Below, one piece after another: positions 8,536-17,728 of a DNA stretch of 64,000 bases. The DNA lies in NCBI GenBank assembly GCA_041395105.1, contig JAWLBB010000005.1:62001-126000 (forward strand), in the 5' to 3' direction. The translations under genes were made by a program, and so were the position numbers. This DNA comes from Opitutaceae bacterium (GTDB taxonomy: Bacteria > Verrucomicrobiota > Verrucomicrobiia > Opitutales > Opitutaceae). The notes beneath the pieces are model-generated. The model was given only the letters and a program-made list of their open reading frames with translations. It was not told the origin of the DNA and ran no database searches. Numbering within the stretch: the first letter of the stretch is position 1; every line of letters begins with the position of its first letter.

Positions 8536-9849
8536 ATGAACAGCCCCGTCACCTTCAAATCACTGACCCGAAGCCTGGCCATCGTTTCCCTCTCGATGTG
8601 CGCGACCACCCTCGTTCGTGGCGGCGCCTTTACCTTGACTGAACAGAACGCCTCGGGAATCGGAACCGCTTTCAGTTCCAGTGCGGAAGCCCGCGACGCC
8701 TCCACCATCTTCTACAATCCCGCGGGGCTGACCCGGCTCGAACGCGCCGAGCTGACCGGAGCAGCGACCGTCATCGTCCTCTCCGGAGGCTACACCGACG
8801 AGGGATCCACCACCGCCGGTGTCATCCCCATTTCCGGAGGCAACGGAGGCAACCCGGGAGGAGCCACTCCGTTCCCGACGCTCTACTACGCCCAGCCCGT
8901 CTCCGACAAGATCGTGGCCGGTCTCGGCATGCATGTTCCCTTCGGCCTTTCCACCGACTACGAGTCGGGATGGGTCGGCCGCTACCACGGGCTGAAGACC
9001 GAGTTGATGACGCTCAACCTGAATCCTTCCATTGGACTGAAGCTGACCGATCAGCTCTCGGTCGGTCTCGGGTTCAGCTACCAGTATGTCGCCGCCACTT
9101 TCAGCAACGCGATTGACTTCGGATTGGCCGGCTATGCCATGAGCATCCCTGGATTCGCCCCCGGTTCGGCCGACGGAGAAGTCTCCATCGAAGGCAACAA
9201 CTGGGGAACGGGATACAATTTCGGACTGCTCTGGGAGCCGATGGCCGGGGCGCGCTTCGGCCTTGCCTACCGGTCCCAGATCGGCAACTCCGTGACCGGA
9301 GACGCCACCTTCACCGACGTGCCGGCTCCGTTTCAGCCGCTCTTCCCGGATCAGGCGTTTTCGGCTTCACTCGATCTTCCCGCTTCCCTCTCCGGCAATT
9401 TCTTTCTCCAGATCGACAGCCGCTGGGCCGTCATGGCGGACGTTACCTGGATCAACTGGAGTGTGATGCAGGAAATCGTGATCCAATTCGAGAATCCGCT
9501 GACCCCGACCTCCACCCTTCCCCAATACTGGGATGATTCCTTCATCTATTCGGGAGGGGTTCACTACCGGGCGGGAAATGTGACCTACAAGCTGGGTGTC
9601 GCCCTCGACGAAACCCCGATCAACGACCCCGATTTCCGCTCTCCCCGGATCCCGGATTCCAACCGCACCTGGATCTCCCTCGGGGTCTCCATCCGTTCGA
9701 GCGAAACCCTCAGTTTCGACGCTGGTTACGCCCATCTCTTCATGGACGAATCGACTACCAATTTCACCGACGACCAGACCCACAACCTCAAGGGCACCTT
9801 CCGCCTCCGCGCTGAAGTGTTCAGCGCCCAGGCCACCTGGAACTTCTGA
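8536..9849 (+). CDS. OmpP1/FadL-family outer membrane transporter
   Basis: A 437-aa outer-membrane beta-barrel. It begins with a signal peptide (~1-30, ending TLVRGG) followed by the FadL N-terminal hatch motif AFTLTEQNASGIGTAFSSSA and the diagnostic DASTIFYNPAGLTRL segment. It ends in ...AEVFSAQATWNF with a C-terminal Phe typical of BAM-inserted barrels. Family members import long-chain fatty acids or other hydrophobic compounds such as aromatics across the outer membrane. No fatty-acid genes adjoin it, so the substrate is unresolved. It is monocistronic. The 271 bp upstream carries no feature I can define. Confidence 0.92.
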   Translation: MNSPVTFKSLTRSLAIVSLSMCATTLVRGGAFTLTEQNASGIGTAFSSSAEARDASTIFYNPAGLTRLERAELTGAATVIVLSGGYTDEGSTTAGVIPISGGNGGNPGGATPFPTLYYAQPVSDKIVAGLGMHVPFGLSTDYESGWVGRYHGLKTELMTLNLNPSIGLKLTDQLSVGLGFSYQYVAATFSNAIDFGLAGYAMSIPGFAPGSADGEVSIEGNNWGTGYNFGLLWEPMAGARFGLAYRSQIGNSVTGDATFTDVPAPFQPLFPDQAFSASLDLPASLSGNFFLQIDSRWAVMADVTWINWSVMQEIVIQFENPLTPTSTLPQYWDDSFIYSGGVHYRAGNVTYKLGVALDETPINDPDFRSPRIPDSNRTWISLGVSIRSSETLSFDAGYAHLFMDESTTNFTDDQTHNLKGTFRLRAEVFSAQATWNF

Positions 9850-9912
9850 AGCCGGTTGAAAACGGCGCTGCCGGTTACTTCAGATCGATCGGATCGGCTG
9901 CATCGGTTCGGC

Positions 9913-10689
9913 TCAAAGCCGGTGCAGATGGAAACCACCATCGACATTGATAACCTCGCCGGTTGAAAACGGCAGGTAATCTTCGGCCACCGCCCGAACG
10001 GCCCGGCCGATGTCTTCGGGTTTGCCCCAACGCCGGATCGGCGTGATCCCGTCTTCAAGGATCAGCTTGTCATACTTCGCCGTCACCCCGGATGTCATAT
10101 CCGTCGCGATGATACCCGGGCGGATCTCGTAGACATTGATTCCGTCATTGGACAGACGGTCGGCAAAGAGCTTCGTCATCATGGCCAGGCCCGCCTTGAC
10201 CATGCAGTAATCGCCGCGGTTGATCGATGAGGTGTAGACCGAAATCGAAGTGATGTTGACGATGCGACCGCGAAAACCACCCGCATCCGGTACCTGTTCC
10301 AGCATCCGCTTCGCCACCGACTGACTGAGGAAAAAGGGGCCCTTCAGATTGATCCCGAAGAGCCGGTCGAAACTCTCCTCGCCGCACTCGAGCAGGTCGG
10401 CCCGCACGTTTGGGGCAACCCCGGCATTGTTGACCAGCAGATCGATCCGGCCAAAGGCCTCCATCGTCGTGATCACCAGCTTCTCACGATCGGCAGCCGA
10501 CGAAACATCCGCCTGTACGATGACCCCGTCGCCCCCGGCATCCTTGACCAGGGCGAGGGCTTCCTCGGCGGCCTTCTGGTTGCCCGCGTAATTGATGGCC
10601 ACCTGATAACCGGCTCGAGCCAGCTCAACCGCGATACCCCGGCCAATTCCGCGGGAAGCTCCCGTCACCAATGCAGTTTTCCGTTTCAT
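9913..10689 (-). CDS. short-chain dehydrogenase/reductase (FabG-like)
   Basis: A 258-aa classical SDR. It shows the Rossmann TGASRGIG nucleotide motif (residues 9-16), NNAG at 87-90 and the catalytic Tyr161-x3-Lys165 pair (YCMVK), ending in a typical [16 protein letters not shown]-terminus. It catalyses an NAD(P)-dependent alcohol/ketone interconversion. It may be a 3-ketoacyl reductase, but its position divergent from a sugar-isomerase-like gene makes a sugar or sugar-acid dehydrogenase equally likely. The start lies about 90 bp from the start of the divergent gene, so the two may share a control region. Confidence 0.88.
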   Translation of the reverse strand: MKRKTALVTGASRGIGRGIAVELARAGYQVAINYAGNQKAAEEALALVKDAGGDGVIVQADVSSAADREKLVITTMEAFGRIDLLVNNAGVAPNVRADLLECGEESFDRLFGINLKGPFFLSQSVAKRMLEQVPDAGGFRGRIVNITSISVYTSSINRGDYCMVKAGLAMMTKLFADRLSNDGINVYEIRPGIIATDMTSGVTAKYDKLILEDGITPIRRWGKPEDIGRAVRAVAEDYLPFSTGEVINVDGGFHLHRL

Positions 10690-10778
10690 CGGCGCCCGTT
10701 ATGTTCTTATCCGCGACCAAGACAACCCGGATATCGACTTTGAGCTCAAATCCGTTTGTCTGGATTCCGGAGCACATC

Positions 10779-12404
10779 ATGAAGAAAACCTCGAAAACCA
10801 TCCTCCTCGTCGCCAATGGCGATCTGCGCCAGTCCGCCAACGAAGCCACCTGGGCCGCCCAGGCCGCCATGGAGGCCAAACTCACCGAAACCCTTAAATC
10901 CCTCGGCTATCGCCTGGTCCGGGCCCATCCCTACAAGAAAGACCTGAAACACGGTTTCATCGGCAGTCAGAAGGAGGGCATGGAGGTTTTCTCGAAAATC
11001 GATCCGAAGACCCCCCTGATCGTGGCCGAAGCCGTCTGGCAGTACAGCCATCACCTCCTGCCGGGCCTGGTTTCCCATCAGGCGCCCATCCTGACCATCG
11101 CCAACTGGTCTGGCCAATGGCCCGGTCTGGTCGGCATGCTCAACTTGAACGGCTCGCTGACCAAGGCCGGGGTCCCCTACTCCACCCTCTGGAGCGAGAA
11201 CTTCGACGACCGCTTCTTTCTCCGCGGCCTCGAAAGATGGCTGACCACCGGACAGGTGAAGCATCCGGCTTCCCACGTCAAATCCCTCAGCCGGGCGAAG
11301 GTTCCCGCCCGTGCCCGGGCCGTGGCCCGGCGGATTGCGACCGACCTGAAGACCCGCAAATCAATCATGGGAGTCTTCGACGAGGGTTGCATGGGCATGT
11401 TCAACGCCATCATACCGGATGACCTGCTCTTCACGACCGGCGTCTACAAGGAACGTCTCAGCCAGTCCGCGCTCTTTTACGCCATGTCCGAGGTCTCCGA
11501 TCGTGAAGCCAATGCGGTCTATCGCTGGCTGGTCAAAGCCGGACTCAAGTTTCACTTTGGCAGGGATTTTGAGAAGGACCTGAACAAGGACATGGTCCTC
11601 CAGCAGTGCAAGATGTACGTGGCCGCCCTGCGAATCGCCGACGAATTCGGCTGCGAGACCATCGGCATCCAATACCAGCAGGGCCTGAAGGACCTGACGC
11701 CCGCATCGGACCTGGTCGAGGGCCTGCTCAACAATTCCGACCGACCGCCGGTGAAAAACCGCGCCGGCAAGATCATCAACGAGGGCCGCCCCCTCCCGCA
11801 TTTCAACGAGGTCGACGAGTGCTCCGGACTCGACGCTCTCATGACCAATCGCGTCCACCGCGCTCTCGGACAGCCGGTCGAGACGACCCTGCACGACCTG
11901 CGCTGGGGCGACTCCGACCGGTCGGGCACCACCAACGATTACGTCTGGGTCTTTCTCATCTCGGGTTCCGCTCCGGCCGCCCATCATGTCGACGGCTACA
12001 AAGGAAGCGACTCATGGCGCCAGCCCGCCATGTACTTCCGGTTGGGCGGCGGAACCCTGCGGGGTGTGGCCAAGCCCGGGGAAATTGTCTGGTCCCGCGT
12101 CTACGTGGCGGAAGGCAGACTCAAAATGGATCTCGGCCGCGGCAAAGCGATCGAACTGCCCCCCGAGGAGACCGAGCGTCGCTGGCAGGCCACCACCCCG
12201 GAATGGCCGATCATGCACGGGGTCACCTACGGCGTCAGCCGCGACCAGATGATGGGACGGCACAAGGCCAACCATATCCAGGTGGTCTACGCCAACTCCG
12301 CCCGTGAGGCCGACCTCGCCCTCTACGCCAAGGCCGCCCTGGCCCGCGAACTCGGCCTCGAGGTCTCCCTCTGCGGCACCCGAAAGGACGGCAAGGCTTT
12401 CTAA
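10779..12404 (+). CDS. L-fucose/L-arabinose isomerase-like protein
   Basis: A 541-aa protein resembling the fucose/arabinose isomerase fold. It has an N-terminal substrate-binding half containing [20 protein letters not shown], a central Mn-type region ([30 protein letters not shown]) and a C-terminal beta-domain. The exact sugar is not determinable. The ATG at 10779 is chosen because GGAG precedes it by 6 nt and the upstream extension overlaps the divergent SDR gene. Its neighbours (SDR, sulfatase, glycosidase-like protein, sugar-phosphate isomerase) suggest catabolism of a deoxysugar released from a sulfated glycan; this is an inference. Confidence 0.72.
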   Translation: MKKTSKTILLVANGDLRQSANEATWAAQAAMEAKLTETLKSLGYRLVRAHPYKKDLKHGFIGSQKEGMEVFSKIDPKTPLIVAEAVWQYSHHLLPGLVSHQAPILTIANWSGQWPGLVGMLNLNGSLTKAGVPYSTLWSENFDDRFFLRGLERWLTTGQVKHPASHVKSLSRAKVPARARAVARRIATDLKTRKSIMGVFDEGCMGMFNAIIPDDLLFTTGVYKERLSQSALFYAMSEVSDREANAVYRWLVKAGLKFHFGRDFEKDLNKDMVLQQCKMYVAALRIADEFGCETIGIQYQQGLKDLTPASDLVEGLLNNSDRPPVKNRAGKIINEGRPLPHFNEVDECSGLDALMTNRVHRALGQPVETTLHDLRWGDSDRSGTTNDYVWVFLISGSAPAAHHVDGYKGSDSWRQPAMYFRLGGGTLRGVAKPGEIVWSRVYVAEGRLKMDLGRGKAIELPPEETERRWQATTPEWPIMHGVTYGVSRDQMMGRHKANHIQVVYANSAREADLALYAKAALARELGLEVSLCGTRKDGKAF

Positions 12405-12428
12405 ACCAGCCCCGCAGGATAGGGAATA

Positions 12429-12562
12429 CTCGCGCAGAGACGCAGAGGGCTCAATAAATCGACGCATCTGGGATGCGGTATTCGGATTCTCCGGTTTCAG
12501 GGCTCCCCTTTTCGTCATGAACCCATTCCCGGAGACTCTCCGACTCTGCGCCTCTGCGCGAG
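12429..12562. repeat. 134-bp inverted-repeat element
   Basis: Two 19-bp arms, at 12429-12447 and 12544-12562, are inverted repeats with 18 of 19 bases matching. The arm contains the motif CGCAGAGACGCAGAG. They flank about 96 bp of non-coding DNA and fill almost the whole gap between the isomerase-like gene and the sulfatase. No coding capacity is seen; it looks like a small MITE or REP-type element. Confidence 0.7.
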
Positions 12563-12587
12563 AATCCTGCACCAAGTCCGCCGCTCC

Positions 12588-13883
12588 ATGAACATTGTCT
12601 ACCTTCACGCCCACGATGCCGGCCGCTATATCCAGCCCTACGGCCACGCCATCCCCACCCCCAACCTGATGCGCCTGGCCCGGCAGAGCACTCTCTTCCG
12701 CCATGCCTATTGCGCCGCCCCGACCTGCTCGCCCAGCCGCGCGGCTCTTCTCACCGGGGTATCCGCCCATGAGTCGGGCATGCTCGGCCTGGCCCATCGC
12801 GGCTTCAGCCTGACGCACCCGGAACGCCACCTGGGCTCTTTCCTGAGGGAGAATGGCTACCAGACCGTCCTCAGCGGGGTGCAACATGAGTTCGCCTGGG
12901 ACGAAAGCCTCCCGCCCTACGACCGCCAGCTCAAACTGCCCGAAACCGAAGGCCATGCCGCCCGGGACCGGGCGGCAGCCGAAGCGGCCGCCGCCTTTCT
13001 CCGGGAAGAACATGAATCGCCGTTCTTCCTGTCCTGCGGCTTCATCTTTCCCCACCGGGCCTTCACGGAAATCGATCCCGACATCGACCCGGCCTACGTC
13101 CAGCCTCCGGCCGGCCTTCCCGATCAGGCGGAAATCCGCCGCGACATGGCCGCCTACCACACCGCCGTGCGGCACATGGATCGGGCCGCCGGCAAAGTCA
13201 TCCGTACCCTGAAGGAAACAGGTCTCGATCAGAGCACCCTTCTCATTTTCACCGTCGATCACGGCATCGCCTTCCCCGGGATGAAGTGTCAGCTCTGCGA
13301 CAACGGTATAGGGATATCGCTCATCATCCATTATCCCGGCAACCCCACCGCCGGCCGGGCCACCGATGCCCTCGTCTCCCAGCTGGATCTGTATCCAACA
13401 ATCTGCGACCTGGCCGGATTGGCTCCTCCCTCCTGGCTGAGCGGACACAGTCTTCGCCCGATCCTTGAGGGAAGGGCCGGCTCGGTCCGCGACGAAGTCT
13501 TTGCCGAAGTCACCTTCCATGCCGGCTACGAACCCCAGCGCGCCATCCGCACCCGGACTCACAAACTGATCCGGATCTTCGACGACGACCTCACCCCGGT
13601 CATGGTCAATATCGACGATTCCCCGTCCAAGACCCTGCTTCACCAACATGGTTTCCCGAACCGGGTCCCCGTTCAGCTCTACGATCTGCTACTCGATCCC
13701 GAAGAGCGGAACAACCTCGCCGGCAACCCCGCCCATGCGGCAATCGAGTCGGACCTGACCGCCCGACTCCAGGCCTGGATGGAGGCAACCCGTGACCCTC
13801 TGCTCGAGGGGGCGGTCCCGCCGCCGGCAGGTGCCCGGATCAATCTGCGCTCCCAATACAGCCCGAACGAGCCGCTCGCCTGA
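12588..13883 (+). CDS. sulfatase (heparan N-sulfatase-like, S1 family)
   Basis: A 431-aa type I sulfatase without a signal peptide, so apparently cytoplasmic. The CxPSR activation motif is present as CSPSR with Cys47, the residue oxidised to formylglycine, inside APTCSPSRAALLTG. The N-terminus (NIVYLHAHDAGRY...PTPNLMRL) supplies the metal ligands, and TVDHG (residues ~223-227) the second metal site. The start resembles sulfatases that hydrolyse N- or O-sulfated hexosamines, but specificity cannot be assigned. No anaerobic or aerobic sulfatase-maturing enzyme lies in the window. It is 32 nt upstream of the next gene, so the two are probably co-transcribed. Confidence 0.92.
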   Translation: MNIVYLHAHDAGRYIQPYGHAIPTPNLMRLARQSTLFRHAYCAAPTCSPSRAALLTGVSAHESGMLGLAHRGFSLTHPERHLGSFLRENGYQTVLSGVQHEFAWDESLPPYDRQLKLPETEGHAARDRAAAEAAAAFLREEHESPFFLSCGFIFPHRAFTEIDPDIDPAYVQPPAGLPDQAEIRRDMAAYHTAVRHMDRAAGKVIRTLKETGLDQSTLLIFTVDHGIAFPGMKCQLCDNGIGISLIIHYPGNPTAGRATDALVSQLDLYPTICDLAGLAPPSWLSGHSLRPILEGRAGSVRDEVFAEVTFHAGYEPQRAIRTRTHKLIRIFDDDLTPVMVNIDDSPSKTLLHQHGFPNRVPVQLYDLLLDPEERNNLAGNPAHAAIESDLTARLQAWMEATRDPLLEGAVPPPAGARINLRSQYSPNEPLA

Positions 13884-13915
13884 AAGCGACGCTGCGGCAC
13901 CGGACGAATCGCTCG

Positions 13916-15523
13916 ATGACCAACCCAACCCAGACGCGCCGCCGAATCCTCTACTATTACGATGGCTGGGGCCCCTTTCTGCGAGGAGGCAAACCCGAGA
14001 ATCTCTGCGAGAGCATCGATATTCTCGCCGATTCCCAGATCACCACCGTCCTGCTCAGCCCGAATATCGGTCAGAGTGTCAGCTACCCGAGCGAGGTCTC
14101 GCAGCTCAGTCACTGGCGCCCTCTCAGCCCCGAGACCGAAGCCGCCCTCAGGAAGGGCATGGGCCCCTTCTTCACCACGGTCACCCACAATGTGGCCGAC
14201 CTCTGGCGAACGCACAAGGTCGACAGCTTTCGCCTGATGACCGACCACGCCCGCAAGCGCGGACTCGAAGTCTTCACCAGCATTCGGATGAACGACACCC
14301 ACATGTTGGGACTCGACGACGGCAACGGACCCTACACCGATCCTTTCTACCGCGAGCACCCCGAGTGGCGGATTCCTCCCATGGGCGGAGCCGGGCGGCA
14401 CAGCGGCGGTGCACTCAACTACGCCATTCCCGAAGTGCGCCGCCATCGACTGGAATTGATGGAGGAGCTCCTCCGGCGTTACGACTTCACCGGCCTCGAA
14501 CTGGATTTCGTCCGTGGTCCTCCATTCTTTCTTTCCGACCGCCCGGAACTCGAGCAGGACCTCTACGCCCGCTTTCCACGCTTCCCGCGCGACTTGAGCG
14601 AAAAGGGGATCCCGATCATGAACGGGTTCGTCCGCGAGGTCCGCGAGATGGCCAACCGGATCGGCCGCGAAAAGGGGATCCCGATCGCCGTCTGTGCCCG
14701 CGTGCCCTCCACTCTTTCCGGGTGTCGTCGGGTCGGCCTCGATCCCGCCGCCTGGCACCGGGACGGCTGCCTCGACTTTCTCACCGTGGCCCGGTTTCTC
14801 CAGATCTGGTTCGACTATCCCCTGGCCGATTTTAGGAATGCCCTGCCCGGTCTGCCCGTTCACGCCTGCATCGAGCACATCGTCAACGCGAAGAACGAGC
14901 AGAACCACAATTTCTCCCGTGACGCCTCTCCCGAGGCCCTCCGCGGGGCGGTCGCCTCCGCCTACGCTCAGGGGGCCTCCGGGATCACCCTCTACAACCT
15001 CTTTGTCACGCTGGGCAAGAGCCCGACCCCTGACGGAAGGGATTTCCGTCACCCCGAACCGGTCGAGGTTTTCCACGAGATCGGCGCGACCGAAACACTT
15101 GAGGGCACCGACAAGCTCTACCTCGTCGACGCCACCTTCCCGTTTTTCGATCTTCGATTCTGGGATTCCCACGCGCCCCTGCCTGCCGGCGTCACCCCTG
15201 ATTCGCCATTGATCACATCCCTGATTGTGGGTGAAGCCCAACCCGGGTCGCGCCATATCGTCTTGAGAGTCGTGCTCGCATCCTCGGCCCGGGACATCGA
15301 GGTCGCCGTTCAACTCAACGGCGTCACCCAGGGCCGGGGCCGGATCGCCACCACCCCGCACCTCTTCGTCGAACCCTACGACGAATGCCCACCATCTCCC
15401 GACCACTGCATCGATTTCGAAGTGGACGGTTCCGCCCTCGCCTACGGCCGCAATGAGGTCGCTCTCATGGCCTCAAGGCCCGCCACCGTCGTCGGCATCG
15501 AACTCGCCGTCCGGACAGCCTGA
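13916..15523 (+). CDS. TIM-barrel glycosidase-like protein (GHL10-like)
   Basis: A 535-aa protein. The first ~400 residues read as a (beta/alpha)8 barrel (RRRILYYYDGWGPF, GLEVFTSIRMNDTH, YDFTGLELDFVRGPPFF, IAVCARVPSTL) of the kind seen in family-10-glycosylhydrolase-like uncharacterised proteins. The GLELDF strand is a plausible site of a catalytic acid. The C-terminal ~130 residues are a beta-sandwich-like extension. No signal peptide is visible, so it should act in the cytoplasm, perhaps on oligosaccharides handled with the upstream sulfatase. I cannot name a family with certainty. Its stop is 1 nt from the convergent SGNH gene. Confidence 0.7.
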   Translation: MTNPTQTRRRILYYYDGWGPFLRGGKPENLCESIDILADSQITTVLLSPNIGQSVSYPSEVSQLSHWRPLSPETEAALRKGMGPFFTTVTHNVADLWRTHKVDSFRLMTDHARKRGLEVFTSIRMNDTHMLGLDDGNGPYTDPFYREHPEWRIPPMGGAGRHSGGALNYAIPEVRRHRLELMEELLRRYDFTGLELDFVRGPPFFLSDRPELEQDLYARFPRFPRDLSEKGIPIMNGFVREVREMANRIGREKGIPIAVCARVPSTLSGCRRVGLDPAAWHRDGCLDFLTVARFLQIWFDYPLADFRNALPGLPVHACIEHIVNAKNEQNHNFSRDASPEALRGAVASAYAQGASGITLYNLFVTLGKSPTPDGRDFRHPEPVEVFHEIGATETLEGTDKLYLVDATFPFFDLRFWDSHAPLPAGVTPDSPLITSLIVGEAQPGSRHIVLRVVLASSARDIEVAVQLNGVTQGRGRIATTPHLFVEPYDECPPSPDHCIDFEVDGSALAYGRNEVALMASRPATVVGIELAVRTA

Positions 15524-15524
15524 C

Positions 15525-16193
15525 TCAATCGAGTGCGCCGCGTAACCAGGGCGTCAATACTTCCGCCCACCGCGCATAACCCCGGGCCGACAGGTGCAGC
15601 CCGTCGTCGCTGAAGTCCTCCCGGGCCAGACTCACGCCCGGACCGAGCATGGCATGAAAGACGTCGACAAACTCGACCCTCTCCCTGGCCACCGCCATCC
15701 GGGTCAGCAACTGGTTGGTCTCGCGCATCTGGGGCAGCAGAGCCCATCGGGCGAAACTCGGCTTGACCGACAGGATGAGCACCCGCGTCTCCGGCAAGGC
15801 TTCCGCCATCCTGTCCAGAAACATCGCGAAACGGGCCGCCACTTCAGCCGGGGTGGCTTTCCCCGCCAGGTCATTGTCCCCTTCATAAACCACGATGACG
15901 GCAGGTCGGGAGGGCAGAACGATCCGATCGGTCACTTCCAGCAGATCCGCCATGGTCGACCCGCCAAAGCCGCGGTTGAGGATCGGCCCCAGGTCCGGAA
16001 ACGCCATCTCGAGATCCCGCCACATCCGGATCGAGGAGCTGCCGACAAAAAGGACTCCCCCCGGTTCCGGAGGATTCACCCGGTCCGCCTCCTCAAATCC
16101 GCGAATGGTATCCTCGAATCGGGATGGTTCGGCCACCAATGCGCCCAGACTGATCGTGATCAAGGCGCCCGCCAGCGGTATTTTTCTCCACAT
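15525..16193 (-). CDS. secreted SGNH/GDSL-type hydrolase
   Basis: A 222-aa esterase-like enzyme. The ATG at 16193 is preferred over longer frames because AGGGAGG precedes it and it opens a signal peptide (MWRKIPLAGALITISLGALVA). Block I is VGSSSIRMW with the nucleophile Ser, block III is YEGDNDL (the Asn of the oxyanion hole) and block V is DGLHLS with the Asp-His pair, so the catalytic triad is complete. Periplasmic SGNH enzymes often deacetylate polysaccharides, which would suit the surrounding glycan genes; this is inference. Confidence 0.87.
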   Translation of the reverse strand: MWRKIPLAGALITISLGALVAEPSRFEDTIRGFEEADRVNPPEPGGVLFVGSSSIRMWRDLEMAFPDLGPILNRGFGGSTMADLLEVTDRIVLPSRPAVIVVYEGDNDLAGKATPAEVAARFAMFLDRMAEALPETRVLILSVKPSFARWALLPQMRETNQLLTRMAVARERVEFVDVFHAMLGPGVSLAREDFSDDGLHLSARGYARWAEVLTPWLRGALD

Positions 16194-16338
16194 GGCGCCT
16201 CCCTGGTCCCTTCGATCGTCTTTGGCGACACTATCCATCTCCCCTACATGCTCTTCGGATCCGATTCTCCTATGAGACGTGCGCCGCGGTTGACGGGCAC
16301 GGGGTGTTTCGGAATCCTCCGCCTCAACCTCATCCACC

Positions 16339-17091
16339 ATGACCACCAGACTCAAAATTGGACTCCAGGCCATCGTCCTGGGCAAGAAGTACAATGTGGA
16401 CGAAGACCGCGTTCTCGACGCGGTCGCCGCCGCCGGCTACGACGCTCTGGAGTGCGTGGCCAATGACCCCGTATCCTTCCGCCGGAAACTCACCTCCCGG
16501 CGACTCGTCTATGCCGGCGCCCACACCACCCCGTCCAAGCTCACGGATGTCGGCGAGCTGGTCGCCGCCCTCCACACCATGGGTGCCGAGGATGTCTGCA
16601 ACAGCGGGCTTCTCGACTGGAACAAGCGCTCGCCGCAGGACTACCGGGAAACGATCGAGATCCTCAACCAGGCCGGTCGCAAGCTGCGGGCCGAAGGAAT
16701 CCGGCTTCACTACCACAACCACGATTTCGAATTTGAGAAGTCGGACGCCATCGGTGGGAAAACCGGCATGGATCTACTCCTCGAAGGACTCGATCCGAAG
16801 GCCGTCGACCTCTGTGTCGATGTCGGCTGGGTCGACAAAGCCGGTCTGGATCCGGTCGACTTCCTTCTGGAAAACGCAGACCGCGTCGGTTACCTCCACT
16901 TCAAGGACTACGATGACAACGGGTGGGCCGAAATCGGGACCGGCAAGGTCGATTTCGCCGCCGTCATCAGGATTCTGCCGCGACTGCCGGGGGCGCGCTG
17001 GATCATCCTGGAACAGGATGTAGCCCGGATCGATCCGCTAGACAGCCTCCGCATCAGCCGGAACAACCTGCGCGAGAAATTCGGACTCTGA
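16339..17091 (+). CDS. sugar phosphate isomerase/epimerase (AP endonuclease family 2 fold)
   Basis: A 250-aa xylose-isomerase-like TIM barrel. Metal-binding positions are visible in YHNHDFEF, LCVDVGW, YLHFKDYDD and the terminal LEQDVAR segment. Family members isomerise or epimerise keto-sugars or inositol derivatives. It is divergent from the SGNH hydrolase with a 145-bp shared upstream region and is followed by a hairpin repeat rather than another gene. The product is probably cytoplasmic; the substrate is unknown. Confidence 0.85.
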   Translation: MTTRLKIGLQAIVLGKKYNVDEDRVLDAVAAAGYDALECVANDPVSFRRKLTSRRLVYAGAHTTPSKLTDVGELVAALHTMGAEDVCNSGLLDWNKRSPQDYRETIEILNQAGRKLRAEGIRLHYHNHDFEFEKSDAIGGKTGMDLLLEGLDPKAVDLCVDVGWVDKAGLDPVDFLLENADRVGYLHFKDYDDNGWAEIGTGKVDFAAVIRILPRLPGARWIILEQDVARIDPLDSLRISRNNLREKFGL

Positions 17092-17209
17092 TCCTGGTAT
17101 TGCCGTTCAAAGGCAGATCCAGAGGTAGGGACGGACTGCCGGGCCGTCCGACAAAGCACATGCTCTCCATCCTGCCGGTAGGCGGCAGTCGGTTTTCAGA
17201 CGAAGCTGC

Positions 17210-17263
17210 AGGAGAGGCATTACGCCTCGATACAACGGTTGATCGAGGCGTAAAGCCTCTCCT
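17210..17263. repeat. paired-hairpin interspersed repeat (variant with GAGGC stems)
   Basis: Arms 17210-17231 and 17242-17263 are inverted repeats (20 of 22) around a 10-nt centre. Each arm can itself fold as GAGGC-loop-GCCTC, with loops ATTAC and GTAAA. The sequence after the second hairpin reads CTCCTACA, close to the CTACA that follows the hairpins of the repeats at 18746, 55252 and 59385. Confidence 0.65.
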
Positions 17264-17284
17264 ACAAAAGAAAGAACCGCCGGC

Positions 17285-17545
17285 TCAGACCAGTTCGCCC
17301 TCAAGAACCGCCTCGCGAACCAGCTTGACCGGTCCGCTCTTGAAATAACTCGGTTCTTCCGACTGCGGGGCCCAGGGAGCCACCGGGAAGCCGGAAGGCA
17401 GGGTCTTTCCGTCGGCCAGTGCCTTGCCTACGGAAACCGCCCATTCCGCGGTCTCTCGCATGCTTGCGGGCAGTTCCTCTTTCCGCCTGAACTCGTCAAA
17501 ATTCCAGATGATCCGGCAGAGTTCGATTATCAGTTGTTCGGTCAT
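17285..17545 (-). CDS. hypothetical protein, 86 aa
   Basis: A small acidic, soluble protein (MTEQLIIELCRIIWNFDEFRR...) of unknown family. The ATG at 17545 is the natural start; the open frame upstream to 17734 overlaps the divergent thioredoxin gene and looks non-coding. There are no cysteine pairs or membrane segments. The helical N-terminus followed by a Pro-rich centre looks like a real protein, but no function can be offered. Confidence 0.55.
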   Translation of the reverse strand: MTEQLIIELCRIIWNFDEFRRKEELPASMRETAEWAVSVGKALADGKTLPSGFPVAPWAPQSEEPSYFKSGPVKLVREAVLEGELV

Positions 17546-17728
17546 GGCAGTTTCGATTGCTGGGGTAGACCACCTCCTTAATCGACAGAAACGACCCGCT
17601 CCATTAGTCGAATTCCCTCCATCGTCAGGACGAATCTCGTTCGACACCCGCAAATCACCATTCCTGGTTGCGGGTTCCAAAATCTGGCACGATGATCCCT
17701 TCGACTGCGCAAATCCACATTCCACGCC

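Noticed and set aside
9850..9973. 16-bp direct repeat GCCGGTTGAAAACGGC
   Set aside because: One copy is in the SDR coding frame, the other just after FadL; no further copies or symmetry, so probably chance.
12012..15406. Two minus-strand frames of over 500 codons
   Set aside because: Antisense to the isomerase-like, sulfatase and glycosidase-like genes, which have clear motifs; the shadows do not.
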